Below, in pieces: positions 1 through 10,228 of a stretch of 49,849 bases of DNA; the first letter of the stretch is position 1, and each line of letters starts with the position of its first letter. This DNA comes from Comamonadaceae bacterium (GTDB taxonomy: Bacteria > Pseudomonadota > Gammaproteobacteria > Burkholderiales > Burkholderiaceae_C), in NCBI GenBank assembly GCA_947455935.1, contig CANGPV010000004.1, positions 1-49,849 of the forward strand. Direction: 5' to 3'. A program made the translations under genes and the position numbers. The notes under the pieces are model-generated. The model did no database searches, had not been told where the DNA came from, and saw only the letters and a list, made by a program, of their open reading frames with translations.

Positions 1-1469
1 CCCATGTTGACCACTTCGAAGTTGTTGCACTGTAAAACCACGGTGACGATGTTCTTGCCGATGTCGTGCACATCGCCTTTGACGGTGGCAATCACGATCT
101 TGCCCTTGGTTTTCACATCCTCGCCAGCGGCTTCTTGCTGGCGTTTTTCTTCTTCAATATAGGGGATGAGGTGGGCCACGGCCTGCTTCATCACACGCGC
201 ACTTTTCACCACCTGCGGCAAAAACATCTTGCCTTGGCCAAACAAATCGCCCACCACATTCATGCCGTCCATGAGCGGGCCTTCGATCACGTGCAGCGGC
301 CTGCCGCCACGGGTCAACACCTCTTGGTAAGCGGCTTCGGTGTCTTCGTTGATGAACTCGGTGATGCCATGCACCAGCGCGTGGCTGAGTTTGTGCGACA
401 CGCTCACCGGTGCCTCGGGTGTGCCACGCCAAGCGAGTTTGGCGCTGTCGTCCTTGGCTGCGCCCTTGGCACTTTCAGCCACTTCAATCAAACGCTCGCC
501 CGCTGTCAGGTGTTCTTCACCGTCTTTGTACTTGGGCGTTCGGTTGAGCACCACGTCTTCGACACGCTCACGCAGCGTGGGCTCGAGGTCGTCGTACACA
601 CCGACCATGCCGGCGTTGACGATGCCCATGTCCATGCCCGCTTGGATGGCGTGGTACAGAAACACGGTGTGGATGGCTTCGCGCACTGGGTCGTTGCCAC
701 GGAATGAAAAACTCACATTCGACACGCCGCCGCTCACCTTCGCGCCGGGCAGGTTATCTTTGATCCAGCGGGTGGCGTTGATGAAGTCCACCGCGTAGTT
801 GTCGTGCTCTTCAATGCCGGTAGCGATGGCAAAAATATTCGGGTCGAAGATGATGTCTTCGGGCGCAAAGCCCACCCCACCTTGGTCAACATCCGCGACC
901 AGCACGCGGTAAGCGCGTTCGCAAATTTCCACCTTGCGTTGGTAGGTGTCGGCCTGGCCTTTTTCGTCAAACGCCATCACCACCGCGGCCGCGCCATAGC
1001 GCTTGATCAGCTTGGCTTGGCGTTTGAATTCGTCCAAGCCCTCTTTCATGCTGATGGAGTTCACAATGCCCTTGCCTTGGATGCAACGCAAACCCGCTTC
1101 GATGACCGTCCACTTGCTGCTGTCGATCATGATAGGCACACGGGCGATGTCGGGTTCAGACGCAATGAGGTTCAAAAAACGCACCATGGCCGCCTGGCTG
1201 TCGAGCATGGCCTCGTCCATGTTGATGTCGATGATTTGTGCGCCGTTTTCCACCTGCTGGCGCGCAACAGCCAAGGCCTGCTCGTACTCGCCATTCAAAA
1301 TCATGCGGGCAAAGGCCTTGGAGCCGGTGACGTTGGTGCGCTCGCCGATGTTCACAAACGTGGCTTGCTGCGCTGTGCCTGTGCCGTCATCGCTGGCGGT
1401 CACGCCAATGCGAACTGGCTCCAAGCCAGATAGCTTCATGGGGGGGACAGCGGTGTGTGGGGTCGTCAT
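1..1469 (-). CDS. metH: Methionine synthase, pterin- and cobalamin-binding half (partial, runs off window)
   Basis: Reading the minus strand from the ATG at 1469 gives an open frame to the window edge. It begins with the pterin-binding (methyltetrahydrofolate) domain, which has the [15 protein letters not shown] motif near residue 36. It continues through the four-helix cap and reaches the B12-binding motif GDVHDIGKN near residue 465, whose His ligates cobalt. The product transfers the methyl group of 5-methyl-THF to cobalamin and on to homocysteine, in the cytoplasm. It lacks the homocysteine-binding domain, which is a separate gene at 2298-3374; such a split is known in Burkholderiales. The start is supported by an AGGTGAG ribosome-binding site 4-10 nt upstream. 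The C-terminal part (rest of the B12 domain and the activation domain) should lie outside the window. Expression is probably controlled by the SAH riboswitch directly upstream. Confidence 0.95.
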   Translation of the reverse strand, partial: MTTPHTAVPPMKLSGLEPVRIGVTASDDGTGTAQQATFVNIGERTNVTGSKAFARMILNGEYEQALAVARQQVENGAQIIDINMDEAMLDSQAAMVRFLNLIASEPDIARVPIMIDSSKWTVIEAGLRCIQGKGIVNSISMKEGLDEFKRQAKLIKRYGAAAVVMAFDEKGQADTYQRKVEICERAYRVLVADVDQGGVGFAPEDIIFDPNIFAIATGIEEHDNYAVDFINATRWIKDNLPGAKVSGGVSNVSFSFRGNDPVREAIHTVFLYHAIQAGMDMGIVNAGMVGVYDDLEPTLRERVEDVVLNRTPKYKDGEEHLTAGERLIEVAESAKGAAKDDSAKLAWRGTPEAPVSVSHKLSHALVHGITEFINEDTEAAYQEVLTRGGRPLHVIEGPLMDGMNVVGDLFGQGKMFLPQVVKSARVMKQAVAHLIPYIEEEKRQQEAAGEDVKTKGKIVIATVKGDVHDIGKNIVTVVLQCNNFEVVNM

Positions 1470-1493
1470 GGGCTCACCTGAAGGATGCAAAAC

Positions 1494-1585
1494 AGGCGAG
1501 CGTCGTTGCGGGCAATCATCTCAAGCCTGGCTTCATGTGCAAGTCCTGTGCGGACTGGTGAAGCTGCAACGCTCCTTGAGATGAT
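1494..1585 (-). ncRNA. SAH riboswitch upstream of metH
   Basis: The leader of metH on the minus strand forms a long P1 stem from CATCTCAAG (about 1575-1583) and CTTGAGATG. It carries the conserved core GGAGCGTTGCAGC just after the 5' P1 strand, the CCAGGCTTGAG segment, and a downstream AACGACGCTCGCC tail able to pair with GGAGCG as the pseudoknot. This is the layout of the S-adenosylhomocysteine riboswitch family, known from ahcY and metH leaders of beta- and gammaproteobacteria, where SAH binding turns expression on. The aptamer ends about 25 nt before the metH start, so control of ribosome access is plausible (inference). A -10-like TAAAAT lies at 1589-1594, giving transcription from about 1582. 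Confidence 0.85.
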
Positions 1586-1602
1586 CAGATTTTAGCGGGA
1601 AG

Positions 1603-1938
1603 CTATGTGGCGTTTTGCTTAAACTCAATTGCTGGCGGAAATTGACCTGATTTGACAGCGTCTTTCAATAAAGCATTGACCTTGGTTTGCCAGCCTTTGC
1701 CCGATGCTCGCATGGCATCCAAAATATCGGGGTCCAGTCTTAACTTGACAGGACGCTTGGTAACTTCAGCAGGAGGGCGACCCCGCTTGATGACGGCTTG
1801 TTTGAAAACCTCAAGCGAAACGCTTTGTCCATCTACATAAGGCGTGGCTTTGTCAAAAAAGGCTTGGTCCAGCTCAGGCGCATCATCGGGATCGGTCCAC
1901 ACTTTGGCTGTATTTTTCAATTTCTCTTTCATTGGCAT
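1603..1938 (-). CDS. brnA: BrnA-family antitoxin
   Basis: The product is 111 residues. The C-terminal half carries the BrnA-type ribbon-helix-helix signature RLDPDILDAM...GKGWQTKVNALL (residues about 67-93), which would bind operator DNA as a dimer and neutralise the BrnT ribonuclease. The N-terminal half is a charged, probably extended toxin-binding region. The gene overlaps the 3' end of the upstream toxin gene by 56 nt, so the two are almost certainly one transcript in the order toxin then antitoxin, as usual for brnTA. Two starts fit, ATG 1938 and ATG 1932. It lies between the two methionine synthase halves, and its stop is next to the metH promoter and riboswitch. Family assignment rests on motif and partner; I am fairly sure. 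Confidence 0.85.
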   Translation of the reverse strand: MPMKEKLKNTAKVWTDPDDAPELDQAFFDKATPYVDGQSVSLEVFKQAVIKRGRPPAEVTKRPVKLRLDPDILDAMRASGKGWQTKVNALLKDAVKSGQFPPAIEFKQNAT

Positions 1939-2122
1939 ACCTCATTGAAATGATGCGGCGTTGTTCACCTCGCCAGGTCCAAACCAACACAAGCCATCGC
2001 TCATTCAGCAACCCAAAACTGATATGCCTGGCCTCGCCATAGTCATGCCGAGCATCGACCAGCGTTAAAAGCGGTCCTTGAAAAACGAGCGCGGCGTCTT
2101 TGAAGTCCAAGCCCCTGTGCAC
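1883..2122 (-). CDS. brnT: BrnT-family toxin (ribonuclease), start uncertain
   Basis: The conserved BrnT (DUF497) elements are visible: DFKDAALVF near the N-terminus, the ARHDYGEARHISFG strand, and the C-terminal RRIISMRYANEREIEKY. Known members are small RelE-like ribonucleases that block translation. The coordinates use the only conventional start, GTG at 2122 (79 aa). The same frame continues upstream to about 2161 and encodes IQFDPHKRLQTLV, which matches the family N-terminus (x-FDPxK). At the expected start there is an ATT (2158) and no ATG, GTG or TTG. Either an ATT start is used, the short form is made, or the start was lost. It overlaps brnA by 56 nt and has a good promoter at 2172-2200. 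Confidence 0.8.
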   Translation of the reverse strand: MHRGLDFKDAALVFQGPLLTLVDARHDYGEARHISFGLLNERWLVLVWTWRGEQRRIISMRYANEREIEKYSQSVDRSR

Positions 2123-2164
2123 AAGGGTTTGCAGCCTTTTGTGTGGGTCAAATTGAATGAGAAC

Positions 2165-2209
2165 CGTGTTTATTGTACACCCATTAATTGAAGTTGTCCA
2201 GCAACTTCA
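2165..2209 (-). promoter_or_regulatory. brnTA promoter with two nested dyads (putative BrnA operator)
   Basis: On the minus strand a -35 TGGACA (2200-2195), a 17-bp spacer and a -10 TACAAT (2177-2172) make a near-consensus sigma-70 promoter firing toward brnT. Two inverted repeats cover it: TGAAGTTG-tccag-CAACTTCA (2189-2209) over the -35, and GTGT-7 nt-ACAC (2166-2180) over the -10. Autoregulation by the antitoxin is known for brnTA; assigning these dyads as its operator is inference. Predicted transcription starts near 2165, leaving almost no leader before the coding homology. Confidence 0.65.
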
Positions 2210-2297
2210 TCTTGAAGGGTAAAGGTGGCCAGCGGGTTAAGTGCTACTGACCACTGATGTCATCGGGGCTCAGTTTTTCACTCAAATAAATTTGCTA

Positions 2298-3374
<1,077 letters not shown>

Positions 3375-3379
3375 GGTCA

Positions 3380-3410
3380 GGATTCTAGAAGCTTGGCATG
3401 GTTAGAATCC
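3380..3410. promoter_or_regulatory. Symmetrical divergent promoter dyad between metH1 and a small membrane-protein gene
   Basis: A perfect inverted repeat GGATTCTA (3380-3387) / TAGAATCC (3403-3410) surrounds a 15-bp spacer. Each arm contains TAGAAT, a good -10 hexamer, one reading leftward into metH and one rightward into the 45-aa gene. No clear -35 is seen on either side. The arrangement fits back-to-back promoters or a dimeric regulator site controlling both; which one cannot be told from sequence. Confidence 0.45.
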
Positions 3411-3434
3411 ATCTCCCTTTTTGGAGTTGATCTT

Positions 3435-3572
3435 ATGTCTGATGCGCACAACCATGCCACCGAAGAACACGACGCTGTAGAAGCCATTGTGCCTTTGATG
3501 CCATTCGTGCTGCCCATAGGTGGCGGTATTTTGATTTTTCTCCTCGCTTTCATCGCCGTGTTCATGGCTTAA
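3435..3572 (+). CDS. Small His-rich single-pass membrane protein, 45 aa, unknown function
   Basis: A short frame starts at ATG 3435 with a GGAG ribosome-binding site 8 nt upstream and ends just before a rho-independent terminator, so it forms a complete transcription unit. The N-terminal 17 residues are acidic and His-rich (MSDAHNHATEEHDAVEA). Residues about 18-45 are hydrophobic with a PIGGG turn, enough for one membrane helix ending at the C-terminus. I do not recognise the family. The position next to metH and pckG is suggestive but gives no function. The His cluster could bind metal (inference only). The ribosome-binding site, terminator and promoter-like dyad argue that it is a real gene. 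Confidence 0.6.
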   Translation: MSDAHNHATEEHDAVEAIVPLMPFVLPIGGGILIFLLAFIAVFMA

Positions 3573-3600
3573 GCCCAGCCCACGCCCCCATCCACCTGAC

Positions 3601-3625
3601 AGCGCCTTCCCTATGGCGCTTTTTT
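3601..3625 (+). terminator. Rho-independent terminator after the 45-aa gene
   Basis: AGCGCC (3601-3606) pairs with GGCGCT (3615-3620) across an 8-nt loop, followed by a run of T. It ends the short transcript before pckG. Confidence 0.8.
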
Positions 3626-3702
3626 ATTGGCTTGAGGTGATGGCCTTGCGGCGCTTGAACGCCAGGGTCATGACCTTAATCAATTGAAGTCAGGAGCTCC
3701 CC

Positions 3703-5577
3703 ATGAACGCACCCACCCCTCAGGGAATAGGGTTGACCCCCCCGTCTTTTGTGAAAAACCCCAAGCTCATCGCTTGGGTTGCCGAGATGGTGGCCTTGTG
3801 CAAACCCGCTGCCGTGCATTGGTGCGACGGCAGCGAAGCTGAATACCAGCAACTCTGCCAAGGCTTGGTGGCTGCGGGCACCTTCAAACAACTTAACCCC
3901 GCCAAGCGCCCTAACTCCTTCTTGGCCTGCTCCGACCCCTCGGACGTGGCCCGTGTGGAAGACCGCACCTATATCTGTTCAGAAAAGAAGGAAAACGCCG
4001 GACCGACCAACAACTGGATGGCGCCTGCCGAGATGCGCCAAACCTTACAACCCCTGTTTGACGGTTGCATGGCGGGTCGCACCCTGTATGTGGTGCCGTT
4101 TTCCATGGGCCCCTTGGGCAGCCCCATCGCCCACATCGGCATCGAGCTGTCTGACAGCGCTTACGTGGCGGTCAACATGAAGATCATGACCCGCATGGGC
4201 AAAGCGGTCTACGAGGTGTTGGGCACCGACGGCGAGTTCGTGCCCTGTGTGCACACCGTGGGCGCGCCTTTGACAGCGGGTGACAAGGATGTGAGCTGGC
4301 CTTGCAACACAACCAAATACATTGTTCACTACCCCGAAACCCGCGAAATTTGGTCTTACGGCTCGGGCTACGGCGGCAATGCACTCTTGGGTAAAAAGTG
4401 TTTTGCGCTGCGCATCGCCTCGAACATGGGCCGCGCCGCTGCGGACGGCGCTTCTGGCAACCCTGGCTGGTTGGCCGAGCACATGCTGATCTTGGGCGTG
4501 ACCAACCCCGAGGGCAAAAAATACCACGTGGCCGCGGCCTTCCCCAGCGCTTGCGGCAAAACCAATTTCGCCATGCTGATCCCCCCTGCAGGCATGCCTG
4601 GCTGGAAGGTCACCACCATTGGCGACGACATCGCCTGGATCAAGCCCAGCGCCGACGGCCGTCTGCGCGCCATCAACCCCGAGGCCGGCTACTTTGGTGT
4701 GGCCCCCGGCACCAACACCTTGACCAACCCCAACTGCATGGCCAGTTTGAACCGTGACGTGATCTTCACCAATGTGGCGCTCACCGACGACGGTGACGTG
4801 TGGTGGGAAGGCATGGGCGAGGCGCCAGCGCACTGCATTGACTGGCAAGGCAAAGACTGGACCCCCGCCATCGCCAAGGAAACCGGCGCCAAAGCCGCCC
4901 ACCCCAATGCCCGCTTCACCGTGGCCGCGACCAACAACCCTGCGCTCGACAGCGCCTGGGACGACCCCGCTGGTGTGGTGATTGACGCCTTCATCTTTGG
5001 CGGCCGCCGCTCGACCACCGTGCCCTTGGTCACCGAAGCGCGCAACTGGACCGAGGGCGTGTACATGGCCGCCACCATGGGCTCGGAAACCACCGCTGCC
5101 GCTGCTGGCCAACAGGGCGTGGTGCGCCGCGACCCGTTTGCCATGTTGCCTTTCATGGGCTACAACATGAGTGACTATTTCCAACACTGGCTACAACTGG
5201 GCAAAAAGCTGCAAGCCAGCGGCGCCAAGCTGCCAGCCATTTACTGCGTCAACTGGTTCCGCAAGGGCGAAGACGGCAAGTTTGTCTGGCCGGGTTATGG
5301 CGAGAACATGCGTGTGCTCAAGTGGATGATCGACCGCATCGAGGGCAGCGCCCAAGGCCATGACAATGTGTTTGGCATCAGTCCCAGCTACGAAGAGCTG
5401 AACTGGAACGGCATGACGTTCACGCCCGAGCAGTTCCATACCGTCACCCACATCGACAAAGCTGCTTGGCAAGAGGAGTTAGGTTTACACGAAGCGCTGT
5501 TCCAACAGCTGGCTCACCACTTGCCAGCCGAGTTGCCCGCTACCCGCACAGCGATTGCCCAGCGCTTAGGCGCTTGA
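3703..5577 (+). CDS. pckG: Phosphoenolpyruvate carboxykinase (GTP)
   Basis: The 624-residue cytoplasmic enzyme converts oxaloacetate plus GTP to PEP, CO2 and GDP, the first committed step of gluconeogenesis. Length and motifs fit the GTP-dependent family: the P-loop-like [10 protein letters not shown] (residues about 283-292) for nucleotide and Mn binding, [19 protein letters not shown] (near 428), and the guanine-binding region [18 protein letters not shown] (near 470). The start ATG 3703 has a good GGAG site 8 nt upstream. It is monocistronic, between the terminator at 3601-3625 and the convergent rsmA, whose stop is 3 nt away. The ATP-dependent family (pckA) is excluded by length and motifs. 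Confidence 0.97.
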   Translation: MNAPTPQGIGLTPPSFVKNPKLIAWVAEMVALCKPAAVHWCDGSEAEYQQLCQGLVAAGTFKQLNPAKRPNSFLACSDPSDVARVEDRTYICSEKKENAGPTNNWMAPAEMRQTLQPLFDGCMAGRTLYVVPFSMGPLGSPIAHIGIELSDSAYVAVNMKIMTRMGKAVYEVLGTDGEFVPCVHTVGAPLTAGDKDVSWPCNTTKYIVHYPETREIWSYGSGYGGNALLGKKCFALRIASNMGRAAADGASGNPGWLAEHMLILGVTNPEGKKYHVAAAFPSACGKTNFAMLIPPAGMPGWKVTTIGDDIAWIKPSADGRLRAINPEAGYFGVAPGTNTLTNPNCMASLNRDVIFTNVALTDDGDVWWEGMGEAPAHCIDWQGKDWTPAIAKETGAKAAHPNARFTVAATNNPALDSAWDDPAGVVIDAFIFGGRRSTTVPLVTEARNWTEGVYMAATMGSETTAAAAGQQGVVRRDPFAMLPFMGYNMSDYFQHWLQLGKKLQASGAKLPAIYCVNWFRKGEDGKFVWPGYGENMRVLKWMIDRIEGSAQGHDNVFGISPSYEELNWNGMTFTPEQFHTVTHIDKAAWQEELGLHEALFQQLAHHLPAELPATRTAIAQRLGA

Positions 5578-5580
5578 GCT

Positions 5581-6357
5581 TTAAGTCCGGCTGGCGCTCA
5601 CCTGCTGCGCCAGCCGCACATAGTCGGCCACCGTCACCTCTTCGGCGCGGCGCTGCACATCGAAATCGCTGCCCACACCGCGCTCAAGCAACCACTTGCC
5701 TAGGGTGTGGCGCAGTAATTTGCGCCGCTGGCTGAACGCCACTTGCACCAACTCGCTCAGCAAAACCACAGGTACCTGCTCAGGGTGAGGGTGCGGCACC
5801 ATGCGCACCACCGCGCTGTCGACCCGCGGTGGCGGTTCAAACGCCATGGGGCCGACCTCCAACACCATCGCCATGGCATAACGCCATTGCAGCATCACGC
5901 TCAAACGACCGTAAGCCGCGGTTGACGGCGCAGCCACCATGCGCTCGACCACCTCTTTTTGCAACATGAAGTGTTGGTCTTGGATCACCGCCACATGGTC
6001 GAGTAAATGAAACAGAATGGGCGTGGAAATGTTGTAAGGCAAATTGCCCACCACGCGAAGTTGCTGTGTGCCTAGCGAGGCCGCCAAAGCGGTGATGTCC
6101 ACTTTCAGTACATCGGCCTCATGCACCGTCAACTGCTTGTGTTGGCGCAAACGCGCAGCCAAGTCGCGGTCGAGTTCAATCACTTGCAAATGCCCAAGCC
6201 GCTCAACCAAGGGCTGGGTCATGGCGGCCAGGCCGGGGCCAATCTCCACCATAGGCTCGCCCGCTTGCGGGTCAATCACGTGAACGATCTCGGCAATGAC
6301 GCCCTCATCGGTCAGGAAATGCTGACCAAAGCGTTTGCGCGCATGGTGTTGCGCCAT
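5581..6357 (-). CDS. rsmA: 16S rRNA (adenine1518-N6/adenine1519-N6)-dimethyltransferase
   Basis: The 258-residue methyltransferase dimethylates the two adjacent adenines in the 3'-terminal loop of 16S rRNA, using SAM, late in small-subunit assembly. The N-terminus [11 protein letters not shown] motif [12 protein letters not shown] (near residue 38), and motif IV NLPYNIS (near 104) are all present, and the length fits KsgA. It is the last gene of the lptD-surA-rsmA minus-strand operon, 15 nt after surA. The usual pdxA gene of the enterobacterial cluster is absent between surA and rsmA. The stop faces pckG with a 3-nt gap. Confidence 0.97.
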   Translation of the reverse strand: MAQHHARKRFGQHFLTDEGVIAEIVHVIDPQAGEPMVEIGPGLAAMTQPLVERLGHLQVIELDRDLAARLRQHKQLTVHEADVLKVDITALAASLGTQQLRVVGNLPYNISTPILFHLLDHVAVIQDQHFMLQKEVVERMVAAPSTAAYGRLSVMLQWRYAMAMVLEVGPMAFEPPPRVDSAVVRMVPHPHPEQVPVVLLSELVQVAFSQRRKLLRHTLGKWLLERGVGSDFDVQRRAEEVTVADYVRLAQQVSASRT

Positions 6358-6372
6358 CAGACAGGCATACGC

Positions 6373-7746
6373 TTATTGGGGTGTTTCACGGTATTCCACG
6401 TAGGCGCGTCCTCGGACCTCGCGCTCCCAGCTTTTGTAAGCCTCTTCAAATTTTTTCTCACGCAATATATTGCGTGCCATGTCTTGCTGTTCGCGCACAC
6501 TCAAAGGCGCTTCGCGTCGCTCCAGCACTTGGATCAAATGCACGCCAAACCGTGAAACCAGCGGGTCGCCTACTTGGCCGGGCGCGAGTTTGTTCATAGC
6601 TTCTTCAAACTCAGGCACCATCATGCCCGGATTCGCCCAGCCTAAATCGCCTCCTTGGTTGGCACTGCCGTCTTGCGAATGCTCTTTAGCCAGCGCATCA
6701 AATTCGGCCAAGCCGAGTTCAATTTTGCGCTTGAAGCCGGCCAACTGTGCCCGCGCTGCATCTTGGCTCAGTTTGCCGCCGGGACGCAACAAAATATGTC
6801 GTGCATGGGTTTGCGTCACTGTGGCGGGCAAGGCATCCGCGTTGCGTCGCTCAAGCAACTTCAACACATGCCAGCCCGCCGCTGAACGAATGGGTCCGAC
6901 CAATTGACCAACCGCGACGTCTTTGACCGCATCGACAAACAAACTTGGGTAGCGGCTTGGTGGGCGCAAGCCCAAGACCCCGCCGTTGCTGCGATCAGCG
7001 GCGCTTGAAAACTGCGCAGCGAGCTTTGAGAAATCCTCCCCTGCTTTGAGTTTGCGCAGCAAGTCGTCGGCCCGGGTCATTTGCTTGACCACCTCATCGG
7101 CGCTGGCATTGTCTGGCAACTCCAGCAAGATATGCGCGATGTTGATGTCGGCATTGGGGCTGGGTGCCGCATTGCGCTCTTGCAAAAATGCTTCCACCTC
7201 AAAGTCTTGGATTTTGATGCGGGCATTGACCTCGCGCTCACGCACTTTCTGCAACAGCATTTGGCGACGCACCTGTGTTCGGTACTGCTCCCAGGACAAG
7301 CCTTGCTCTTGCAAGCGCTTTTGCAGTTCTTGAATGGTTAACTGGTTGCGCTGAGCCGTTTTCTCGATGGCCTGGGCTAAGTCGTCGGCGCTGATTTGAA
7401 TGCCGTATTGCTTGGCCACGCCAATTTGTGCGGCTTCGTCGATCAATGTTTCCATGGCCTCTAGCAGCAAACTGTTGCGGCCCAAGCGAGCCGCGGCAGG
7501 GTCGGCCATCGAGGCCAAACGGTTGACCTCTTGGTTGGTGATGGGCTCGTTGTCCACCACCACCACGATAAAGTCCGATGCACGCACACCCTCGGTGGGC
7601 GCCAAGGCTTGCGGCGGGGTACGCACACTCAGGCCGGGTGCGACAGATCCTGGGGCGGGTTTCAAGGTTTGTGCACACAGCAAGGAGGAGGTCCCCCACA
7701 CCAAACTCCAGGTGCAACAGCGCAGTGCAAAAGATAAACGGGTCAT
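6373..7746 (-). CDS. surA: Periplasmic peptidyl-prolyl isomerase / outer-membrane protein chaperone SurA
   Basis: The protein starts with a signal peptide (basic MTRLSFALR, then a hydrophobic stretch ending SSLLCAQ), so it acts in the periplasm. The SurA N-terminal chaperone domain follows, then two parvulin (PpiC) domains: one near residues 190-270 with ADINIAHILLELP, and one near 305-400 with THARHILLRPGGKLS and the GGDLGWANPGMMVPEF signature. It helps fold and deliver beta-barrel proteins such as LptD, the gene directly upstream. ATG 7746 gives the cleaner signal peptide; an ATG at 7761 overlapping the lptD stop is an alternative. No strong ribosome-binding site is seen, so translation is probably coupled to lptD. 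Confidence 0.95.
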   Translation of the reverse strand: MTRLSFALRCCTWSLVWGTSSLLCAQTLKPAPGSVAPGLSVRTPPQALAPTEGVRASDFIVVVVDNEPITNQEVNRLASMADPAAARLGRNSLLLEAMETLIDEAAQIGVAKQYGIQISADDLAQAIEKTAQRNQLTIQELQKRLQEQGLSWEQYRTQVRRQMLLQKVREREVNARIKIQDFEVEAFLQERNAAPSPNADINIAHILLELPDNASADEVVKQMTRADDLLRKLKAGEDFSKLAAQFSSAADRSNGGVLGLRPPSRYPSLFVDAVKDVAVGQLVGPIRSAAGWHVLKLLERRNADALPATVTQTHARHILLRPGGKLSQDAARAQLAGFKRKIELGLAEFDALAKEHSQDGSANQGGDLGWANPGMMVPEFEEAMNKLAPGQVGDPLVSRFGVHLIQVLERREAPLSVREQQDMARNILREKKFEEAYKSWEREVRGRAYVEYRETPQ

Positions 7747-7753
7747 ACAAGCA

Positions 7754-10177
7754 TCAGTCATATTGGCCAAATCGGCTGGGGGTGTCACGCAGGTTTTCAC
7801 GCAAGTTTTGGTAACGTGGAATATTGTTCTTCAACGATGACAGCGGGTTGATGCCCACCCGCGAGAAATCGTTGAACTCCAATTGGAACATCAAGCGGCT
7901 GTTGGGGCTGTCGGTCAGAGAAATCTGGCTGCGTGAGATGACCACACGGCCCACCCAACAACCGGCGTCATATTCAAGTCCAGTCAGGGTTTCGATGAAG
8001 CGTTTCTCCAACATGCTGTAGTTGCCGCGCCCCACCGTGAACCAGCGCTGCCCGCCCAAGCCGCGACCGCGTCCGTTATCCACACCCTTGTCGCCCCACA
8101 CATCGTTGAGCGGCCATTGCCACGCCACATCCACGCTGGTAGACACCGAGCGCTGATAACGGTAGGCCGCAGTCAAGACACGGTAGCTGCTGGGGGAGTA
8201 GCGCATGCCCAGCGAAGAACGCTCGGAAATAGCCGTCTCCGGGTTGTATTGCACGATGCTGTCGAGCGCCCAGCGGGGCGTCAAATACGTGCTGGCTCCC
8301 AACAAGATATCACTGAAACTGTCTGTGACGGGTGTGGAGGTGGGGGTGAGCAAGACCTTTTGGTCTTTGAAACGAAAGCGCTGTGCCAGCGCGAACTTGG
8401 CGCCTTCGGCGCCGGTGTCAGGGTCAATCAAGCGCGAGGTCGCACCCACTGTCAACGTGCGGCTGTCGGAGATGCGGTCTTGGCCCGAGAAAGCGTTCTC
8501 GCTAAATATCGTGGCAAAGTTAAAGTCATTCAGACCTGTGTCGTAATTGGGCAAGTCGCTTTGCGAGCGGTAAGGCGTGTTCACATAGTAAGCACGTGGC
8601 TCCAAGGTTTGGGTCCATGCCGCACCCAACCATTGGCTGGGTCGCTCAAACACCACGCCGCTGTCCACACTGAAGGTGGGCACCGTCACGCTGGCGTTAT
8701 CACTGGCGGCGCTGGTGCCGTTCACGCCTTTGTAGGTCTCGTCATACTGGTATTTACGGGTCTGCAGCAACAGCTTGGGGGTGACATAGCCATAGGGCAA
8801 GATTTGCGGTGCGCTGACTTGGGTGAGTACCACCAGCCGCTGAGCATTGGGTTGGTTGCAAGCAGCCGTGGAAGCGTTGCCTGACAAGGAACAGTACCAC
8901 TGGCGGTCTGCGCTGAAACGCGTGGCTTCGCCACCCACCGACAGGTCCAGCCCCCCCACATCGGCGCGCAAATAATTGGCATTCACTTGGGGCAAGCGGT
9001 TAAAAGGTGGGGCAATAGCGGTGGACGGCGTGGCGATGTCTTGCAAGGTTTGGTATTGGCTCACGCTGGTGGTGGTGGTGAACGTACCGCTCGCCCAAGC
9101 CAGGCTCGCCGAAGAGGGCAACAAGCGCTGTGTCAAAGGCCCGCCTGTGGCGGTGGAAAAGTCTTTCCAATAGTTGCTGTCGCTCACGCGGTTGAGGTTA
9201 AAACCAAAACCAATGGGTTGGCGGGCATCCGCCCAACCATTGTGCTGGTGGGTATAGCCCCAGCGATTGGTTCCGCGCAGCGAGTCATAGGGCATGACAT
9301 TCAACTTGGCCACGCCATCAAACGGTGGACTGGGCATCTTGCGCTCCAAGTACCGAAACTCGGTGTCAAAACGTGTGCCACGTTTAGCCATGGAGGTGGT
9401 GGTGATGGTTAAGTCACGGTTAGGCGCCAAGTTGGCGTAATAGGGAATACTGGCCTCTACACCGCCTTTGTTGTCAATCGCAAAGGCCGGCGGCAACCAC
9501 CCCGATTTACGTTGTGCGGTCAAAGGAAAACTGAACGACGGAATGGGCAACAAAGGCACATTCATGAAGCGCAACACGCCGTCTTGCGCCACACCCTCGT
9601 TCAAGTCGTTATCGAAGTTGATTTTTTCGGCCTCCACCATCCAATCGGGCAACCAAGAAGGGCCAGGCTTGCGGGTGCAGGTGGTGTAGGTGGCTTTTTT
9701 GGCCACCGCATGTTTGTCATCAATGAAGTCAATACGCTCGGCCTGGCCATGGCCCTCGGTACGCAAAAACTGGTAACTGGGATTCAGAAAAAAACCGCTA
9801 AAGGCGTCGACTTGCAAGTCCAACAAGGTCCCTTGGTAACGGTTACCCGCACGGTTCATGTACACATGGCCACTGGCGCGTGCACGGTCTTCGGGTTGGT
9901 AGTAATCGATGCTGTCGGCACGGATCAAGGTATCGGCCTTGCGCAACATGCTGTTGCCTTGCAAGCTGGTGTCTAGATCGGTGCGGCCGGTTAAAAAATC
10001 ACTTTCCACAAAGGTGGGCAGTTGCTTGCGCACCTGTGGCGTCCAACGTTCCGTCAGACCGGTGCTGGGCTTGAGTTTGAGTAAAGACTCCCCTTCTTGC
10101 GCCCACACAGGGGAACATAGCCAGCCAGTGCATGGCAACACGCCTGCGAACACTGACAATAAGAAAATCTTGCGCAT
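7754..10177 (-). CDS. lptD: LPS-assembly protein LptD
   Basis: The 807-residue protein has a signal peptide (MRKIFLLSVFAG...PVWAQ), an N-terminal OstA/LptA-like jellyroll (residues about 70-170, with TLIRADSIDYYQPEDRARA and DLQVDAFSGFFLNPSY), and a long C-terminal beta-barrel region rich in alternating aromatic strands. With LptE it inserts lipopolysaccharide into the outer leaflet. Likely disulfide cysteines occur in YTTCTRKPG and near the C-terminus (LEYDAGCWVGRVV). It is the first gene of the lptD-surA-rsmA operon. Only 51 nt separate it from the divergent amgK-like gene, so promoters for both must lie there. Confidence 0.96.
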   Translation of the reverse strand: MRKIFLLSVFAGVLPCTGWLCSPVWAQEGESLLKLKPSTGLTERWTPQVRKQLPTFVESDFLTGRTDLDTSLQGNSMLRKADTLIRADSIDYYQPEDRARASGHVYMNRAGNRYQGTLLDLQVDAFSGFFLNPSYQFLRTEGHGQAERIDFIDDKHAVAKKATYTTCTRKPGPSWLPDWMVEAEKINFDNDLNEGVAQDGVLRFMNVPLLPIPSFSFPLTAQRKSGWLPPAFAIDNKGGVEASIPYYANLAPNRDLTITTTSMAKRGTRFDTEFRYLERKMPSPPFDGVAKLNVMPYDSLRGTNRWGYTHQHNGWADARQPIGFGFNLNRVSDSNYWKDFSTATGGPLTQRLLPSSASLAWASGTFTTTTSVSQYQTLQDIATPSTAIAPPFNRLPQVNANYLRADVGGLDLSVGGEATRFSADRQWYCSLSGNASTAACNQPNAQRLVVLTQVSAPQILPYGYVTPKLLLQTRKYQYDETYKGVNGTSAASDNASVTVPTFSVDSGVVFERPSQWLGAAWTQTLEPRAYYVNTPYRSQSDLPNYDTGLNDFNFATIFSENAFSGQDRISDSRTLTVGATSRLIDPDTGAEGAKFALAQRFRFKDQKVLLTPTSTPVTDSFSDILLGASTYLTPRWALDSIVQYNPETAISERSSLGMRYSPSSYRVLTAAYRYQRSVSTSVDVAWQWPLNDVWGDKGVDNGRGRGLGGQRWFTVGRGNYSMLEKRFIETLTGLEYDAGCWVGRVVISRSQISLTDSPNSRLMFQLEFNDFSRVGINPLSSLKNNIPRYQNLRENLRDTPSRFGQYD

Positions 10178-10228
10178 GAGAGAAGACCGGGCCGCCCGAA
10201 AGCGCTGTTTGTAGAATTTGGATTATCC

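Noticed and set aside
4045-5187. 380-codon frame opposite pckG
   Set aside because: Antisense shadow of a high-GC gene; Gly/His/Val-rich product without recognisable domain.
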